Made by a program: the position numbers and the translations under genes. From Sutterella sp. (GTDB taxonomy: Bacteria; Pseudomonadota; Gammaproteobacteria; Burkholderiales; Burkholderiaceae_F), in contig DYCH01000024.1 in the NCBI GenBank assembly GCA_019418235.1, positions 1-16,667 of the forward strand: a stretch of 16,667 bases of DNA, read 5' to 3'. This document shows, piece by piece, positions 1 to 8,800 of the stretch (positions are counted from its first letter, which is position 1; every line of letters begins with the position of its first letter). The notes beneath the pieces were generated by a model, which saw nothing but the letters and a program-made list of their open reading frames with translations, did not search any database and was not told the origin of the DNA.

Positions 1-714
1 TGCCTGTAATTGCGGTGTGAGAGGGGCGAGATGAAAATCTCCCCCTACTCGATTAGCCTGCAAATTACACTCATTACCTTGGATGCCAATTTGTCCCGAT
101 AACTCAACATCTCCACCTTGGTTAATAAATTTACCCATTAGAGTCAGGTTGTTCAAGTGGAGATCATCTGTTTTTTGATTGACGATTTCTTCTCGTACTG
201 TCAATCCACTATAAGGTTCTCCATTCAAATTCGTAAACGAACCATTTCCTATAAAAGTAAGCTGGTTTACAGTAGTTTTTCCACCAACCTTGAGATTCCC
301 ACCTAAACGAATGTGGTGGATATCAATATTATTGATCACAGTAGCTGAAGATCTGTCGAGAAGAAATTCTGTCTTATTTCCCTCGATAGTTTGATTGGTT
401 GCTTCTAATAAGTTCCCACGGATGACCATCTCTTGGCGGTCAAATTTATTAACATTAAAGCGACCGTTTAAATAGGCATCACCTTCGATTGTTGTAATTC
501 CATTCTCATTCTGGATAACCTTCTGATCATCTCTTGCTTCAGGCCCTGTGTAGATATTGTTGCTTGCAACCGCACTTCCCGTAAAAGATGATGCAAAGAC
601 TGTAGCAATGACGATTGAAGCCACTTTGGTTTTTGTATGTGATTTTGCTAACTCGCTAGTTACGATACTATGCCCTAACGTAGCATTCCACTTTGTTTTA
701 TAGGTCTTATTCAT
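1..714 (-). CDS. Autotransporter (type V secretion) surface protein with ESPR signal peptide, N-terminal part only
   Basis: The reading frame is open from an ATG at 714 to the window edge (238 codons), so the passenger's remainder and any C-terminal beta-barrel lie outside. The N-terminus (MNKTYKTKWNATLGHSIV, then TSELAK) matches the extended signal peptide region of large autotransporters and two-partner secretion proteins. A hydrophobic core (about residues 31-46) and a likely cleavage site AVA/S near residue 50 follow. The mature part is rich in Asn, Thr, Gly and alternating hydrophobics (for example TTIEGDAYLNG and IRLGGNLKVGG), as expected of a beta-solenoid passenger. A Shine-Dalgarno GGGAG (720-724) sits 5 bases before the ATG and supports this start. 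The likely role is a surface adhesin or other exposed protein; the ligand cannot be told. It is visibly more AT-rich than the other genes. A two-partner-secretion exoprotein is the alternative, because the C-terminus is not visible. Confidence 0.88.
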   Translation of the reverse strand, partial: MNKTYKTKWNATLGHSIVTSELAKSHTKTKVASIVIATVFASSFTGSAVASNNIYTGPEARDDQKVIQNENGITTIEGDAYLNGRFNVNKFDRQEMVIRGNLLEATNQTIEGNKTEFLLDRSSATVINNIDIHHIRLGGNLKVGGKTTVNQLTFIGNGSFTNLNGEPYSGLTVREEIVNQKTDDLHLNNLTLMGKFINQGGDVELSGQIGIQGNECNLQANRVGGDFHLAPLTPQLQA

Positions 715-747
715 ATCAACTCCCGATAAAATGTGATGTTTAAAACG

Positions 748-779
748 ATAATACCCCCCCCCCTGAATTCAATTGTCAA
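748..779 (-). promoter_or_regulatory. Autotransporter promoter with G-tract in the spacer (candidate phase-variable promoter)
   Basis: On the minus strand a perfect -35 TTGACA (774-779) and a near-consensus -10 TATTAT (748-753) precede the autotransporter. The spacer is 20 bases: ten mixed bases (764-773) plus ten G (754-763). The -10 lies about 33 bases before the ATG at 714, so the leader would be short and carries the GGGAG site. Sigma-70 promoters work best near a 17-base spacer, which would need about seven G here. Loss or gain of G by replication slippage should therefore change promoter strength. Neisseria porA is the known precedent for a poly-G spacer between -35 and -10. The promoter call comes from sequence; the switching is inferred. 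Confidence 0.8.
754..763. repeat. Homopolymeric tract of ten C (G on the minus strand)
   Basis: Ten C in a row on the plus strand, inside an AT-rich non-coding region and between the -35 and -10 of the autotransporter promoter. Such a mononucleotide run is prone to slippage, and its length may vary between cells or be miscounted by sequencing. Confidence 0.97.
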
Positions 780-981
780 TATCATTGTTTGTTGATAAAT
801 CACGATTTTTTAACAAATCAAAATTGATAGAGTTGTACCTTATGGATATTTGTTTGTTGACAAAATGTAGGGGAATTCGTCACTTTCCCATTTTTGTTTG
901 AATGTTTGTGAGTAAAAAAATTGCTTTGAACAAAAATCCTTTGAAATAATTCCTTAAAAACTGCACAGAGAGTGAGATAAG
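780..981. promoter_or_regulatory. AT-rich upstream region with repeated TGTTTGTTGA motif
   Basis: This part of the 310-base intergenic stretch between the autotransporter and the efflux operon contains no gene. It is very AT-rich. The motif TGTTTGTTGA occurs twice in the same orientation at 786-795 and 851-860, 65 bases apart. Related GTTTG/GTTTGTG runs occur near 895-910, and TTTGTT (788-793) is mirrored by AACAAA close by. Its place just upstream of the autotransporter -35 suggests binding sites for a regulator or nucleoid protein, but the protein is unknown. Confidence 0.35.
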
Positions 982-1015
982 AAAAAAGCGAAAGTCTTTT
1001 GAAGAACTTTCGCTT
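982..1015 (-). terminator. Rho-independent terminator of the efflux operon
   Basis: A perfect 10-base stem (986-995 with 1006-1015, AAGCGAAAGT/ACTTTCGCTT) encloses a 10-base loop. Read on the minus strand, it is followed by a T run made by the A run at 982-987. It starts 10 bases after the stop codon of the last permease gene (1025), as expected for the end of this operon. Confidence 0.85.
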
Positions 1016-1024
1016 CTGTAGAGG

Positions 1025-2170
1025 TTATTGCGATACCGATCGACGTCGATAGAGCCAAACTAAAACCGCACCGTAGAGTGCAAACTGTAAGAGATTGGCA
1101 CCGATTAACGGTAAGACATCAATAAGTGTCGCCCCTTCCTGACTTGTAAAAAGAATTGAGCGACAAGCGGGTGTCGTGGGCATCACCCAAGCAAAAGGCA
1201 TTACCCAAGCTGCAAAGTTTTCAAACGGGTAGACAAGACCGGATAAGAAAAGCGAGGGTGCTGAAGCCAAAACCATGCCGGCAGCATAGCGGTTGGTGCC
1301 CATCGCAAGCGCCAAGCTCATCGCCATCGCTGTAATGGCAAGGCTAAAACTCACAATGGATAAAAGAGAAGCCGGCACATTTAAAAGGGTCGGCATATCT
1401 AATAGCCAAAGTCCTAATCCTTCCATCAAGAGCGTCCAGCAAAAGGCGATTAAGAAAAAGCCCGTAAAGACACCGAAGAAATTCGTACCGTTACCGAAAA
1501 TGCGGCGAGCGAAATCTTCTTCGCGGCGCATCTCAGTCCAACCGCCTAGGCTAATCCCGATCCCAAAGAACATCACGGCTTGAACGATCACAACGGCTAC
1601 CATAGGGACCAAGTAGATCCCGTAGCCCGAGATGTTGTTATAGAGGTCTTGAGAGACAAAGGAGGGGCCCGTTTGCGTCATCTTTTTAACAACACGCGCA
1701 TCAAGTCCTTGAGCGACTAAGCGTTTGGCAGCGACCATAACGTTTTCTTGGCCCACCACCAATTGTGAAATGGCGGTGACAGCACGGCCCTTGACGGGGA
1801 AAGCGCCGTTTGAGAAGACGCTCACGGTGGTGGGCATGCCACGGCCCACATCGGCATCAAAATTTTCAGGAATCACCACCATGACATCATAGTCAGAGCG
1901 CAAGAATCCTTCTTTGGCTTTGGCAAAATCGCCCGTGATGATTTGCGGATAAATAATCGGCGTACTGATTAATTTGTCTGTGAGTTCTTGCGAGCGATCC
2001 GACTGATCCATATCGACAATCGCACAATGAATTTGAGTGATTGCCTGATTGCTATAAGGGAGGGAATAAAACACCAAATAGAAAATGGAGGCAATCGAGA
2101 AAATCAAGAACGTATTGCGGTTGGCAATGACGCGCTTAATTGTTTCAAACGCAATCTGTAAGAAGGTCAT
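1025..2170 (-). CDS. ABC-2 type permease of an efflux system (second permease, YbhR/YhhJ-like)
   Basis: This is an inner membrane permease of about 381 residues with the ABC2_membrane_3 layout. There is one N-terminal transmembrane helix (around NTFLIFSIASIFYLVFYS), then a large extracytoplasmic domain containing IVDMDQSDRSQELTDKL. Five hydrophobic segments and a basic end (WLYRRRSVSQ) follow. I chose the ATG at 2170 because it overlaps the upstream permease stop as ATGA and has a perfect AGGAGG (2178-2183) 7 bases before it; a longer reading from 2224 lacks this support. It is the last gene of the operon and is followed by a terminator. It probably forms a heterodimer with the preceding permease. 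No Walker motifs occur in it. The substrate is unknown; drug-, dye- or bile-like amphipathic molecules would suit the family. Confidence 0.9.
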   Translation of the reverse strand: MTFLQIAFETIKRVIANRNTFLIFSIASIFYLVFYSLPYSNQAITQIHCAIVDMDQSDRSQELTDKLISTPIIYPQIITGDFAKAKEGFLRSDYDVMVVIPENFDADVGRGMPTTVSVFSNGAFPVKGRAVTAISQLVVGQENVMVAAKRLVAQGLDARVVKKMTQTGPSFVSQDLYNNISGYGIYLVPMVAVVIVQAVMFFGIGISLGGWTEMRREEDFARRIFGNGTNFFGVFTGFFLIAFCWTLLMEGLGLWLLDMPTLLNVPASLLSIVSFSLAITAMAMSLALAMGTNRYAAGMVLASAPSLFLSGLVYPFENFAAWVMPFAWVMPTTPACRSILFTSQEGATLIDVLPLIGANLLQFALYGAVLVWLYRRRSVSQ

Positions 2171-3351
2171 GATTGGGCCTCCTGAGCGACACGCGTGCGA
2201 ATTTGTTTTTTCATCGCAGGCCACCCAAGTAATCCCCAGAAAAGACCGAAGAGTGCGAGTTTACCAAGCGTGATAAGCGAGGTCGTCAAAGGCGCCCCTA
2301 AAATCCATTGTTCTCCTTGGAATTGCACATAGTGCGTTAAGGGGAAAATTTGGGATAACACTTCCACCCACGGTTGCATAGCATCAAAGGGGAAGGAAAA
2401 GCCCGTGAAGGGGAAGATCGGAGCAATGTAGCCCACGCAAAAGCTTGTTGCGATAACCCAACCGGCTTTCATTGCAAGCCCCATGATAAAGACGGGCAAT
2501 AAAGCGATAACCGCTAACAAAAAGGCAAGTCCAAAGACCCAGAAAAGAACCGAGCCTTGCGCAAACCAACCGCAGTAACCCGCAAAGTAGGCGACATAGA
2601 GCGCACCCAAGACCGAATAGTAGCCCCACCAAGGAAGAAGTTTCCCCAACAGTGCGGCATCCATGTGACCGTTGGCGACGCCAATCCACTCTTTGACAGA
2701 CTTTTCTTGCCACTCGGCACTTAAGCGCGTGACGATAACGAGTGCTAAGCCCAAATGCAAAAGACCGGGGATGAGCACAGGCAAAAGATAAGCCTGGAAG
2801 TTAAAGGCTAAATTGCCAAAGGTGACCGGTTGCACCGACATGACATTTAAGGCGCGATCGGCTTGCTTATGATTGGCGCCTGCCGCAATGGCTAAACGCT
2901 TAGCTGACTCAAGGCTAAATTGGCCTAAGACTGTTTTGATGTCAAGCTCTAAAGAGACCGCAACCGCATAGATGGACTTCGGGAAGTACCCTTCGACCGC
3001 TAAGGAGTCGGGTTGATTTAAGTTAGCCGTCCATCCGTGAGGGATGGTGAGGTAGGCGTAAAGGTCACCGCGCTTTAACGCAGCGCGTGCTTCTTGCGGT
3101 GAAGCCATCGAGACCAAGCGAGCGCTTGGCATAGCGTCAATTTTTTGAGCAAACTCAATGGAGGTTGGCGTGTGATCCAAGTCCACGATGCCCACGGGGA
3201 GCTCTCGCAAGAACCCGCCATTAAAGACGCCCACGAGCAAGACGCACCACACCAAGGGCATGACGACAAACATGACGACAAGCCACGGCAGTGAAAGTGT
3301 TTCTTTCACTTCACGTTTGGCAACGGCGATAACGTCTGAGAAAAAAGACAT
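2167..3351 (-). CDS. ABC-2 type permease of an efflux system (first permease, YbhS/YhhJ-like)
   Basis: This permease has about 394 residues and the same layout as the next gene. It starts MSFFSDVIAVAKREVKE, an amphipathic N-terminal segment typical of ABC-2 permeases. A transmembrane helix (LPWLVVMFVVMPLVWCVLLV), an extracytoplasmic domain (PVGIVDLDHTPTSIEFA) and a C-terminal bundle of about five helices follow. The ATG at 3351 is chosen; it lies 13 bases after the adaptor stop with a modest AAGAG site. An in-frame GTG at 3384 would add 11 residues and overlap the adaptor gene. The stop overlaps the next ATG. The pair of permeases presumably makes the membrane channel of a tripartite exporter with the HlyD-like and TolC-like proteins. 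No ATP-binding domain is fused or adjacent. Confidence 0.88.
   Translation of the reverse strand: MSFFSDVIAVAKREVKETLSLPWLVVMFVVMPLVWCVLLVGVFNGGFLRELPVGIVDLDHTPTSIEFAQKIDAMPSARLVSMASPQEARAALKRGDLYAYLTIPHGWTANLNQPDSLAVEGYFPKSIYAVAVSLELDIKTVLGQFSLESAKRLAIAAGANHKQADRALNVMSVQPVTFGNLAFNFQAYLLPVLIPGLLHLGLALVIVTRLSAEWQEKSVKEWIGVANGHMDAALLGKLLPWWGYYSVLGALYVAYFAGYCGWFAQGSVLFWVFGLAFLLAVIALLPVFIMGLAMKAGWVIATSFCVGYIAPIFPFTGFSFPFDAMQPWVEVLSQIFPLTHYVQFQGEQWILGAPLTTSLITLGKLALFGLFWGLLGWPAMKKQIRTRVAQEAQS
2178..2183 (-). promoter_or_regulatory. Consensus Shine-Dalgarno deciding the start of the second permease
   Basis: AGGAGG on the minus strand, 7 bases before the ATG at 2170. It rules in this start over the upstream in-frame codon at 2224 and lies within the end of the preceding permease gene, which suggests translational coupling. 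Confidence 0.85.
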
Positions 3352-3364
3352 TACGGGGCTCTTT

Positions 3365-4360
3365 TTAACGTGCCACAATGACACTCATGCCGGGGCGCAA
3401 GTTAAGGATGGGATCTACGGGACGAGCGCGAACTTCAAAGGTGCGAAGGTCAAAGCCCGTGCTTTGGCGCGTAGCGCGCCACGTAGCATAGTCAGCACGC
3501 GGGTTAATGAAGTATACCTTGAAGGTGTATGTTTTGTCGCCTAAGGCAGGGATTTGGGCCTTTAAGAGGCTTCCCTTAACCACCGACTTCATGTCGTCTT
3601 CACGGATATTAAATGTGGCCCATTGATCGTTAAGATCAACAATCGTTGCCATCGGAATGCCAGCCGCGGCAATTTCACCTTCTTCAACAAAAAGACGGGA
3701 GACTTCACCGGCAATCGGGGAGACAACGTTCTTTTCTTTCACCAAGCTTTCAACTTGATCAACGCCACCCTTGGCTTGTTGAGCCTTGGCTTGAGCGGCT
3801 TCTTTTTCTTGAACACGAGCACCGGTCTTGGCGATATCGAGTTGTTGTGTCGCCATCTCTAAGAGCTCTTTACTGCTCTTATATTGGGCAAGAGCTTCAT
3901 CGTACTTTTGACGAGAAATTAAACCGTCCTTGTATAGCGAAGCGACACGTTTATAGGTTTGACGAGCCAACGTTTCACCGGCTTTTGCGCGAAGCATTTG
4001 AGCTTCGGCAGCACGAATTTCTTGGGGACGAGCACCTTCGTCTGCCATGTTGCTCATGGCGTCCGCAGCGCTCTTTAAGGCCTGGACTTCACGCAACTTG
4101 GCTTCCACTTCCGGGATCGACAATTCAATCAACGTTTCGCCCACTTTGACGTTTTGGCCTTCGGTGACAGGGAGCGCCTTGACGCGTCCCGTGACTTTAG
4201 CGGCGACATCAACGGTCTTGGCATGAACCACACCGTAGAAAGGTTCAGGAGCGGGGTGAGCCCCCATCCAGAGACCGATACCGATCACTGCGGCAACGGC
4301 GACAGCCACGCCACCCAAGAGTAAACCTTTTTTATTTTTAGAATCTAATTGCGTTTTCAC
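3365..4360 (-). CDS. HlyD/MacA-family periplasmic adaptor (membrane fusion protein)
   Basis: This adaptor of 331 residues should link the inner membrane permeases to the TolC-like outer membrane channel. An N-terminal membrane anchor (about 13-31, GLLLGGVAVAVAAVIGIG) is followed by the first lipoyl half (VAAKVTGRVKALPVTEGQNVK, shortened here to its core). Next come a long Ala/Glu/Lys-rich coiled-coil hairpin (about 85-205), the second lipoyl half (SPIAGEVSRLFVEEGE) and a beta-barrel domain ending GMSVIVAR. The organisation resembles YbhG/YhiI. The start codon is GTG at 4358-4360, overlapping the TolC gene stop as GTGA, which signals tight translational coupling. The family call is secure; the exported substrate is unknown. 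Confidence 0.93.
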   Translation of the reverse strand: MKTQLDSKNKKGLLLGGVAVAVAAVIGIGLWMGAHPAPEPFYGVVHAKTVDVAAKVTGRVKALPVTEGQNVKVGETLIELSIPEVEAKLREVQALKSAADAMSNMADEGARPQEIRAAEAQMLRAKAGETLARQTYKRVASLYKDGLISRQKYDEALAQYKSSKELLEMATQQLDIAKTGARVQEKEAAQAKAQQAKGGVDQVESLVKEKNVVSPIAGEVSRLFVEEGEIAAAGIPMATIVDLNDQWATFNIREDDMKSVVKGSLLKAQIPALGDKTYTFKVYFINPRADYATWRATRQSTGFDLRTFEVRARPVDPILNLRPGMSVIVAR

Positions 4361-5766
4361 TTTAACACCACAATATCGGGACGGTTAAGAATGGTTTGGT
4401 AATCGTTCATGAGGCCACTTGCGGCATGCAAGTAACTAAAGGCCACGACAAAACGGTAACAGGCCAAACGTTGGGCGACTTCGGCGCCAATTAATTTATT
4501 ACGAGCGTCGTTCACATCATCAACGGTGGAAAGACCTTCTTTGAAGCTCTTTTCACGCAATCGAAGATTTTCGCGAGCCAATTCAATGGAGCTTGCCGTC
4601 AAATCGTATTGACGAAGCGCGTCTTCACTGCGAAGGTAGGCGATTTCGACAAGCTTTTTCACTTCGCTTCGGGCTTCTTCTTGAGCAGCCACCGCTTTAT
4701 TAACGAGGGCTTGAGCGCTTCCCACTCGAGCCGAGCGATCTCGGTTATCCCAAAGCGTGATTTTGACGCCAATGCCGGCGACCCAATCGGGTTCCGGTAA
4801 CGTTAAATAGTGCTTAATCAAGTTGTAGTGACCAAAGGCATAGACTTGAGGGTGGAATGACCCCTTGGCGGCCTTCACGCCCATGCGTGCTTGATGTTGT
4901 TGCGCATCGATGCTGCGCAAAACAGGATTATTGCCCAAGGCTAAATCTTGCCAATAGCTCAATGTTTGTAAGTCACGCGTAATGAAAAGGGGCGTCTCCA
5001 ATGCACCGATCTTGTCACTTTTTAATAACTTATTGAGTTCCGTTTCCGCCACACGTCGATCGGTTTGAGCGTTTAATAGTTCGCGTTCTGCCGTATCACG
5101 GTTGACCTGAGCGCTCATGCGTTCAATCTTGGCAATCATGCCGGCTTTCTCAAACTTCTTGGCGCGATTTAAATCACGGTTTTGTTGGGTAAGCATCTGT
5201 TCACGCAATGCTTCCACCGAACGCGCCAACTGAACGCCGAAATACTTTTGAACGAGTTCAGTATCAAGCTTTTCACGCGTTAAATCAAGTCCTGCTTGAG
5301 CTTGGCGGACGGCCGCTTGCGTGGCTTCTTGCTTGGCGCTGATGGCACCCCCCGTGTAGATCGGCCAAATCATGTCAACGGAGGCACGGGGGCCGGAGAT
5401 GTCTAACTCTTCAGAAAACTTAATGGAGTTAGGTAGTGGTGGCAATCCGGGGATAGGTTTCCCGCCAGTAATTTCACCAATAATGCCACCAACGGTACTA
5501 GAAATCCCACTGATATCTAAATTCATCCCAATGTCTTTACGGCCTTCGACTTGTTGTGCATTAAGCATCACTTTAGGGCCGGACAAAGATTTAGCTTCTT
5601 TGACCTGAAATTGGGTTTGCTCGATAACGGCCTGATCCATCTTGATGGCATCGGCTCTTTCGTGCATGAGGGCGCGCGCGGTCGCAAAGCTTAAGTCTTG
5701 TGCCAAGCTCTGTGACATAGGGAGGGCCATCAAAGTGGCCAGCGCGATGAGTTTTAAATTCTTCAT
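4357..5766 (-). CDS. TolC-family outer membrane efflux protein
   Basis: This protein of 469 residues has a signal peptide (MKNLKLIALATLMALP, likely cleavage SLA/Q near residue 22) and no lipobox cysteine. Two outer membrane efflux repeats follow, with long helices rich in Ala, Gln, Arg and Glu, and strand motifs such as DMIWPIYTGG (about 131-140) and VGIKITLWDNRDR-like sequence in the second repeat. It should form a trimeric channel across the outer membrane for the adaptor and permeases that follow. Residues about 82-121 form an unusual Gly/Ile/Pro-rich stretch (for example IGEITGGKPIPGLPPLP) where the first extracellular beta-hairpin loop would be. The start lies 40 bases after the mfd stop, with only a weak AAGAAG site. 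It is the first gene of the exporter operon and may be cotranscribed with mfd. Confidence 0.92.
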   Translation of the reverse strand: MKNLKLIALATLMALPMSQSLAQDLSFATARALMHERADAIKMDQAVIEQTQFQVKEAKSLSGPKVMLNAQQVEGRKDIGMNLDISGISSTVGGIIGEITGGKPIPGLPPLPNSIKFSEELDISGPRASVDMIWPIYTGGAISAKQEATQAAVRQAQAGLDLTREKLDTELVQKYFGVQLARSVEALREQMLTQQNRDLNRAKKFEKAGMIAKIERMSAQVNRDTAERELLNAQTDRRVAETELNKLLKSDKIGALETPLFITRDLQTLSYWQDLALGNNPVLRSIDAQQHQARMGVKAAKGSFHPQVYAFGHYNLIKHYLTLPEPDWVAGIGVKITLWDNRDRSARVGSAQALVNKAVAAQEEARSEVKKLVEIAYLRSEDALRQYDLTASSIELARENLRLREKSFKEGLSTVDDVNDARNKLIGAEVAQRLACYRFVVAFSYLHAASGLMNDYQTILNRPDIVVLK

Positions 5767-5806
5767 TAAAATCGAAACTTCTTTACTTAAGGGTAAACGC
5801 TATATT

Positions 5807-8800
5807 CTAGTCGCTAGACTTCTTGCCGTCCAACGCATTCATGAAACCGCGTAAATACGCCGTTCGAGCTTCAATCGTCGGCGTTGAGGTTTCAATCTTG
5901 AGTTTATTGGCGCCCATCATTCGTAAACCACGACCCTTTTGCAACAATTCAATCAGACGCATGGGTTCAAAATGGGGTTTATCAATAAACGTGACAATCA
6001 TCACGCTTTCCGTGGCCTCAATGCGCTTGATGCCCAAATGTTGGCAGCTCAAACGCAATCGATGCGTATCAATGAGGGTGTTGGCCTCTTGGGGCAGTTT
6101 ACCGTATCGATCGCCCAAGGCTTCACGCACGGCTTCAATGGCAGCATACGTTTCGCAACTGGCGAGTTCTTTATAAAAAGACAAACGTTGTTGAACGTCT
6201 TCAACATAGTTGGGTGGCAAAAGCGCGGGCGAATGAAGGTTAATCTCTGCCATGGCTTGGAAGGGTTCATCCAAGTTAAAGTTTTCGTTCTTGCGCATGG
6301 CCTTCACAGCACGTTTGAGCATTTGGTTATAGAGATCGTACCCAACAGCGGCAATTTCACCGGATTGGTGTTCACCCAAAACTTCACCGGCACCGCGGAT
6401 TTCCAAGTCATGCATGGAGAGGTAGAAGCCACTGCCCAAATCTTGGAGATTTTGAATTGCTTCCAAGCGCTTTTGAGCGCTATTGGTCATGGCGTCCTTG
6501 CCGGGCGTTAAGAGATAAGCATAGGCTTGGTGGTGACTGCGACCCACGCGGCCACGCAATTGGTGAAGCTGCGCAAGACCAAACTTATCGGCTCGGTGCA
6601 TGATGATGGTATTGGCCGTCGGCACATCAATACCGGTTTCAATAATCGTTGTGCAAAGTAAAACGTTGTAGCGTTGTTGGTAAAAGTCTCGCATGACGCC
6701 TTCAAGCTCTCGTTCACTCATCTGACCGTGACCGATCACAATACGGGCCTCAGGCACGATGTTGGCTAACTGTTCACGACGGTTTTCAATGGTGGAGACG
6801 TCGTTGTGCAAGAAATAGACCTGACCACCACGGTTTAACTCACGCATGATGGCTTCGCGAATAACGTCGTTGGATTCCTTACGAACAATCGTTTTAATCG
6901 TTAAGCGCTTTTCAGGTGCCGTCGCGATGATGGAAAACTCACGAATGCCCTCTAAACTCATCGCAAGCGTTCTCGGAATCGGTGTTGCGGTCAAGGTCAA
7001 AATATCGACTTCTGCACGAAGTTGCTTGAGCATTTCCTTTTGACGGACACCGAAGCGGTGTTCTTCGTCAATGACCACAAGCCCCAATCGAGCAAACTTC
7101 ACCTTATCGGTTAAGAGCTTGTGCGTACCCACCACAATGTCGATGCGACCCGCTTCAAGCCCCTCTAACGTTTGCGTTGTTTGTTTGGCGGTTCTAAAGC
7201 GAGACAATTCAGCAACGGTCACAGGCCACGAGGCAAAGCGATCGCGGAAGGTGTTGGCGTGTTGTTCGGCCAAAAGCGTTGTCGGACAAAGGATGGCCAC
7301 TTGTTTGCCACCCATGACAGCGGCAAACGCAGCGCGCAAAGCTACTTCCGTCTTACCAAAGCCCACGTCCCCACAGACCAAACGATCCATGGGCTTGTCG
7401 CTTCGCATATCGTCCAACACGGCTTCAATGGCTTGTTGTTGGTCGGGCGTTTCATCAAAGGAGAAACTCTCGGCAAAGGTATCGTAGTCAATGCGAGAAA
7501 ATTCAAACGCGTGTCCCAAACTCTTTTGGCGCTTAGCATAGAGGTTAAGAAGTTCAGCAGCGGTGTCTCGGACTTTTTCAGCCGCTTTTTTCTTAGCCTT
7601 TTCCCAATCGTTTTTGCCCAAGGCGTGCAGGGGTGCGTGCTCGGCGTCAGAGCCCGTGTAGCGGGAAATCATCTGAAGTTGAGCAACCGGGACAAAGAGT
7701 TTGGCTTCTTTGGCGTAGTCCAAGCGCAGGAATTCTTCTGGCCCCGTCCCAGTATTAATGGTTTCAAGTCCTGCGTAGCGGCCAATCCCGTGCACCAAGT
7801 GAACGACTGGATCGCCGATCTTAAGTTCGGCCAAGTCACGGATTAACGTATCAACGTTCGTGGTTTTGGCTTGTCGACGCCGTTGGTGACGGATGGGTGT
7901 AGCGTAGAGCTCAGACTCCGTCAGAACATTGATGCCTTCAAGGAAAAAGCCTTGATAAAGGGCGCCGACGCCCAACATCACAGGTTCGTCAGAGGTTAAG
8001 AACTCTTCAAAGTCATCAACGTAAGGGATGTTGAGTCCAAAACGCTTAAAAAGTTGCGCCATGGTTTCGCGACGACCGAGGCTCGCCGAGAGCAAAAGCG
8101 TACGGTGACCGCGTACCTTTTCGTCAGTTAGGAAGCGTTCCAGTTTTTCAACAGGATTGTCGGCCTTACGATCCACAATCACATTGGGATTGTAGGTAAT
8201 CGACAAATCGATCTTGGCTTCAAAACGCACAAAAGGTTTGAGTGCCGTAAAGAAGTGCTCTGCGTCAAGGAACAAGTCGGAGACGGGCAGAACCGGGCGT
8301 TGCGTATCGGCTTTTAAGAATTGATAGCGATTTTGTGTTTCTTCAAAAAAGCGTTGAAGGGCGGCTTGATTGTCACCCACAAGACCAATGACTGTATCCT
8401 CAGGCTTTAAGTAATCAAAAAGCGTTGCCTTATGATCGAAAAAGAGCGGCAGGTAATATTCAATCCCGGCGCCGATAATGCCTTGACTCAAGTCTTTATA
8501 GAGAGGGGACTTGGTCGGATCGCCCGTGAAGGTTTCACGCCAGCGAGAACGGAAGGCAACCAAAGACTCTTCATCAACGGGGTACTCACGCCCCGGCAAA
8601 ATGCGGATTTCATCCACGATTTCAATCGAGCGTTGCGTATCCGGGTCAAACGAGCGAATGGACTCAATTTCGGTGTCAAAAAGATCCAAACGGAAGGGTG
8701 ATTGTGCCCCCATGGGGAAAATGTCAATCAAGCCCCCGCGAATGGAGAATTCACCTGGCGCCACCACTTGACTCATGTTTTGGTAGCCGGCGTTGACTAA

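Noticed and set aside
857..862. Plus-strand TTGACA as a -35 element
   Set aside because: No -10-like hexamer lies 15-19 bases downstream and no plus-strand gene follows.
2171..2224. Extended N-terminus of the second permease (start at 2224)
   Set aside because: It overlaps the upstream gene by 58 bases and lacks a ribosome site, while the ATG at 2170 has a perfect AGGAGG and an ATGA overlap.
5939..6511. Plus-strand open frame of 190 codons opposite mfd
   Set aside because: It is antisense to the conserved helicase/C-terminal part of mfd, has no family resemblance and no promoter; it is a shadow of biased codon use.
7172..7846. Plus-strand open frame of 224 codons opposite mfd
   Set aside because: It is complementary to the RNA polymerase-binding and Walker A region of mfd, with no recognisable domain.
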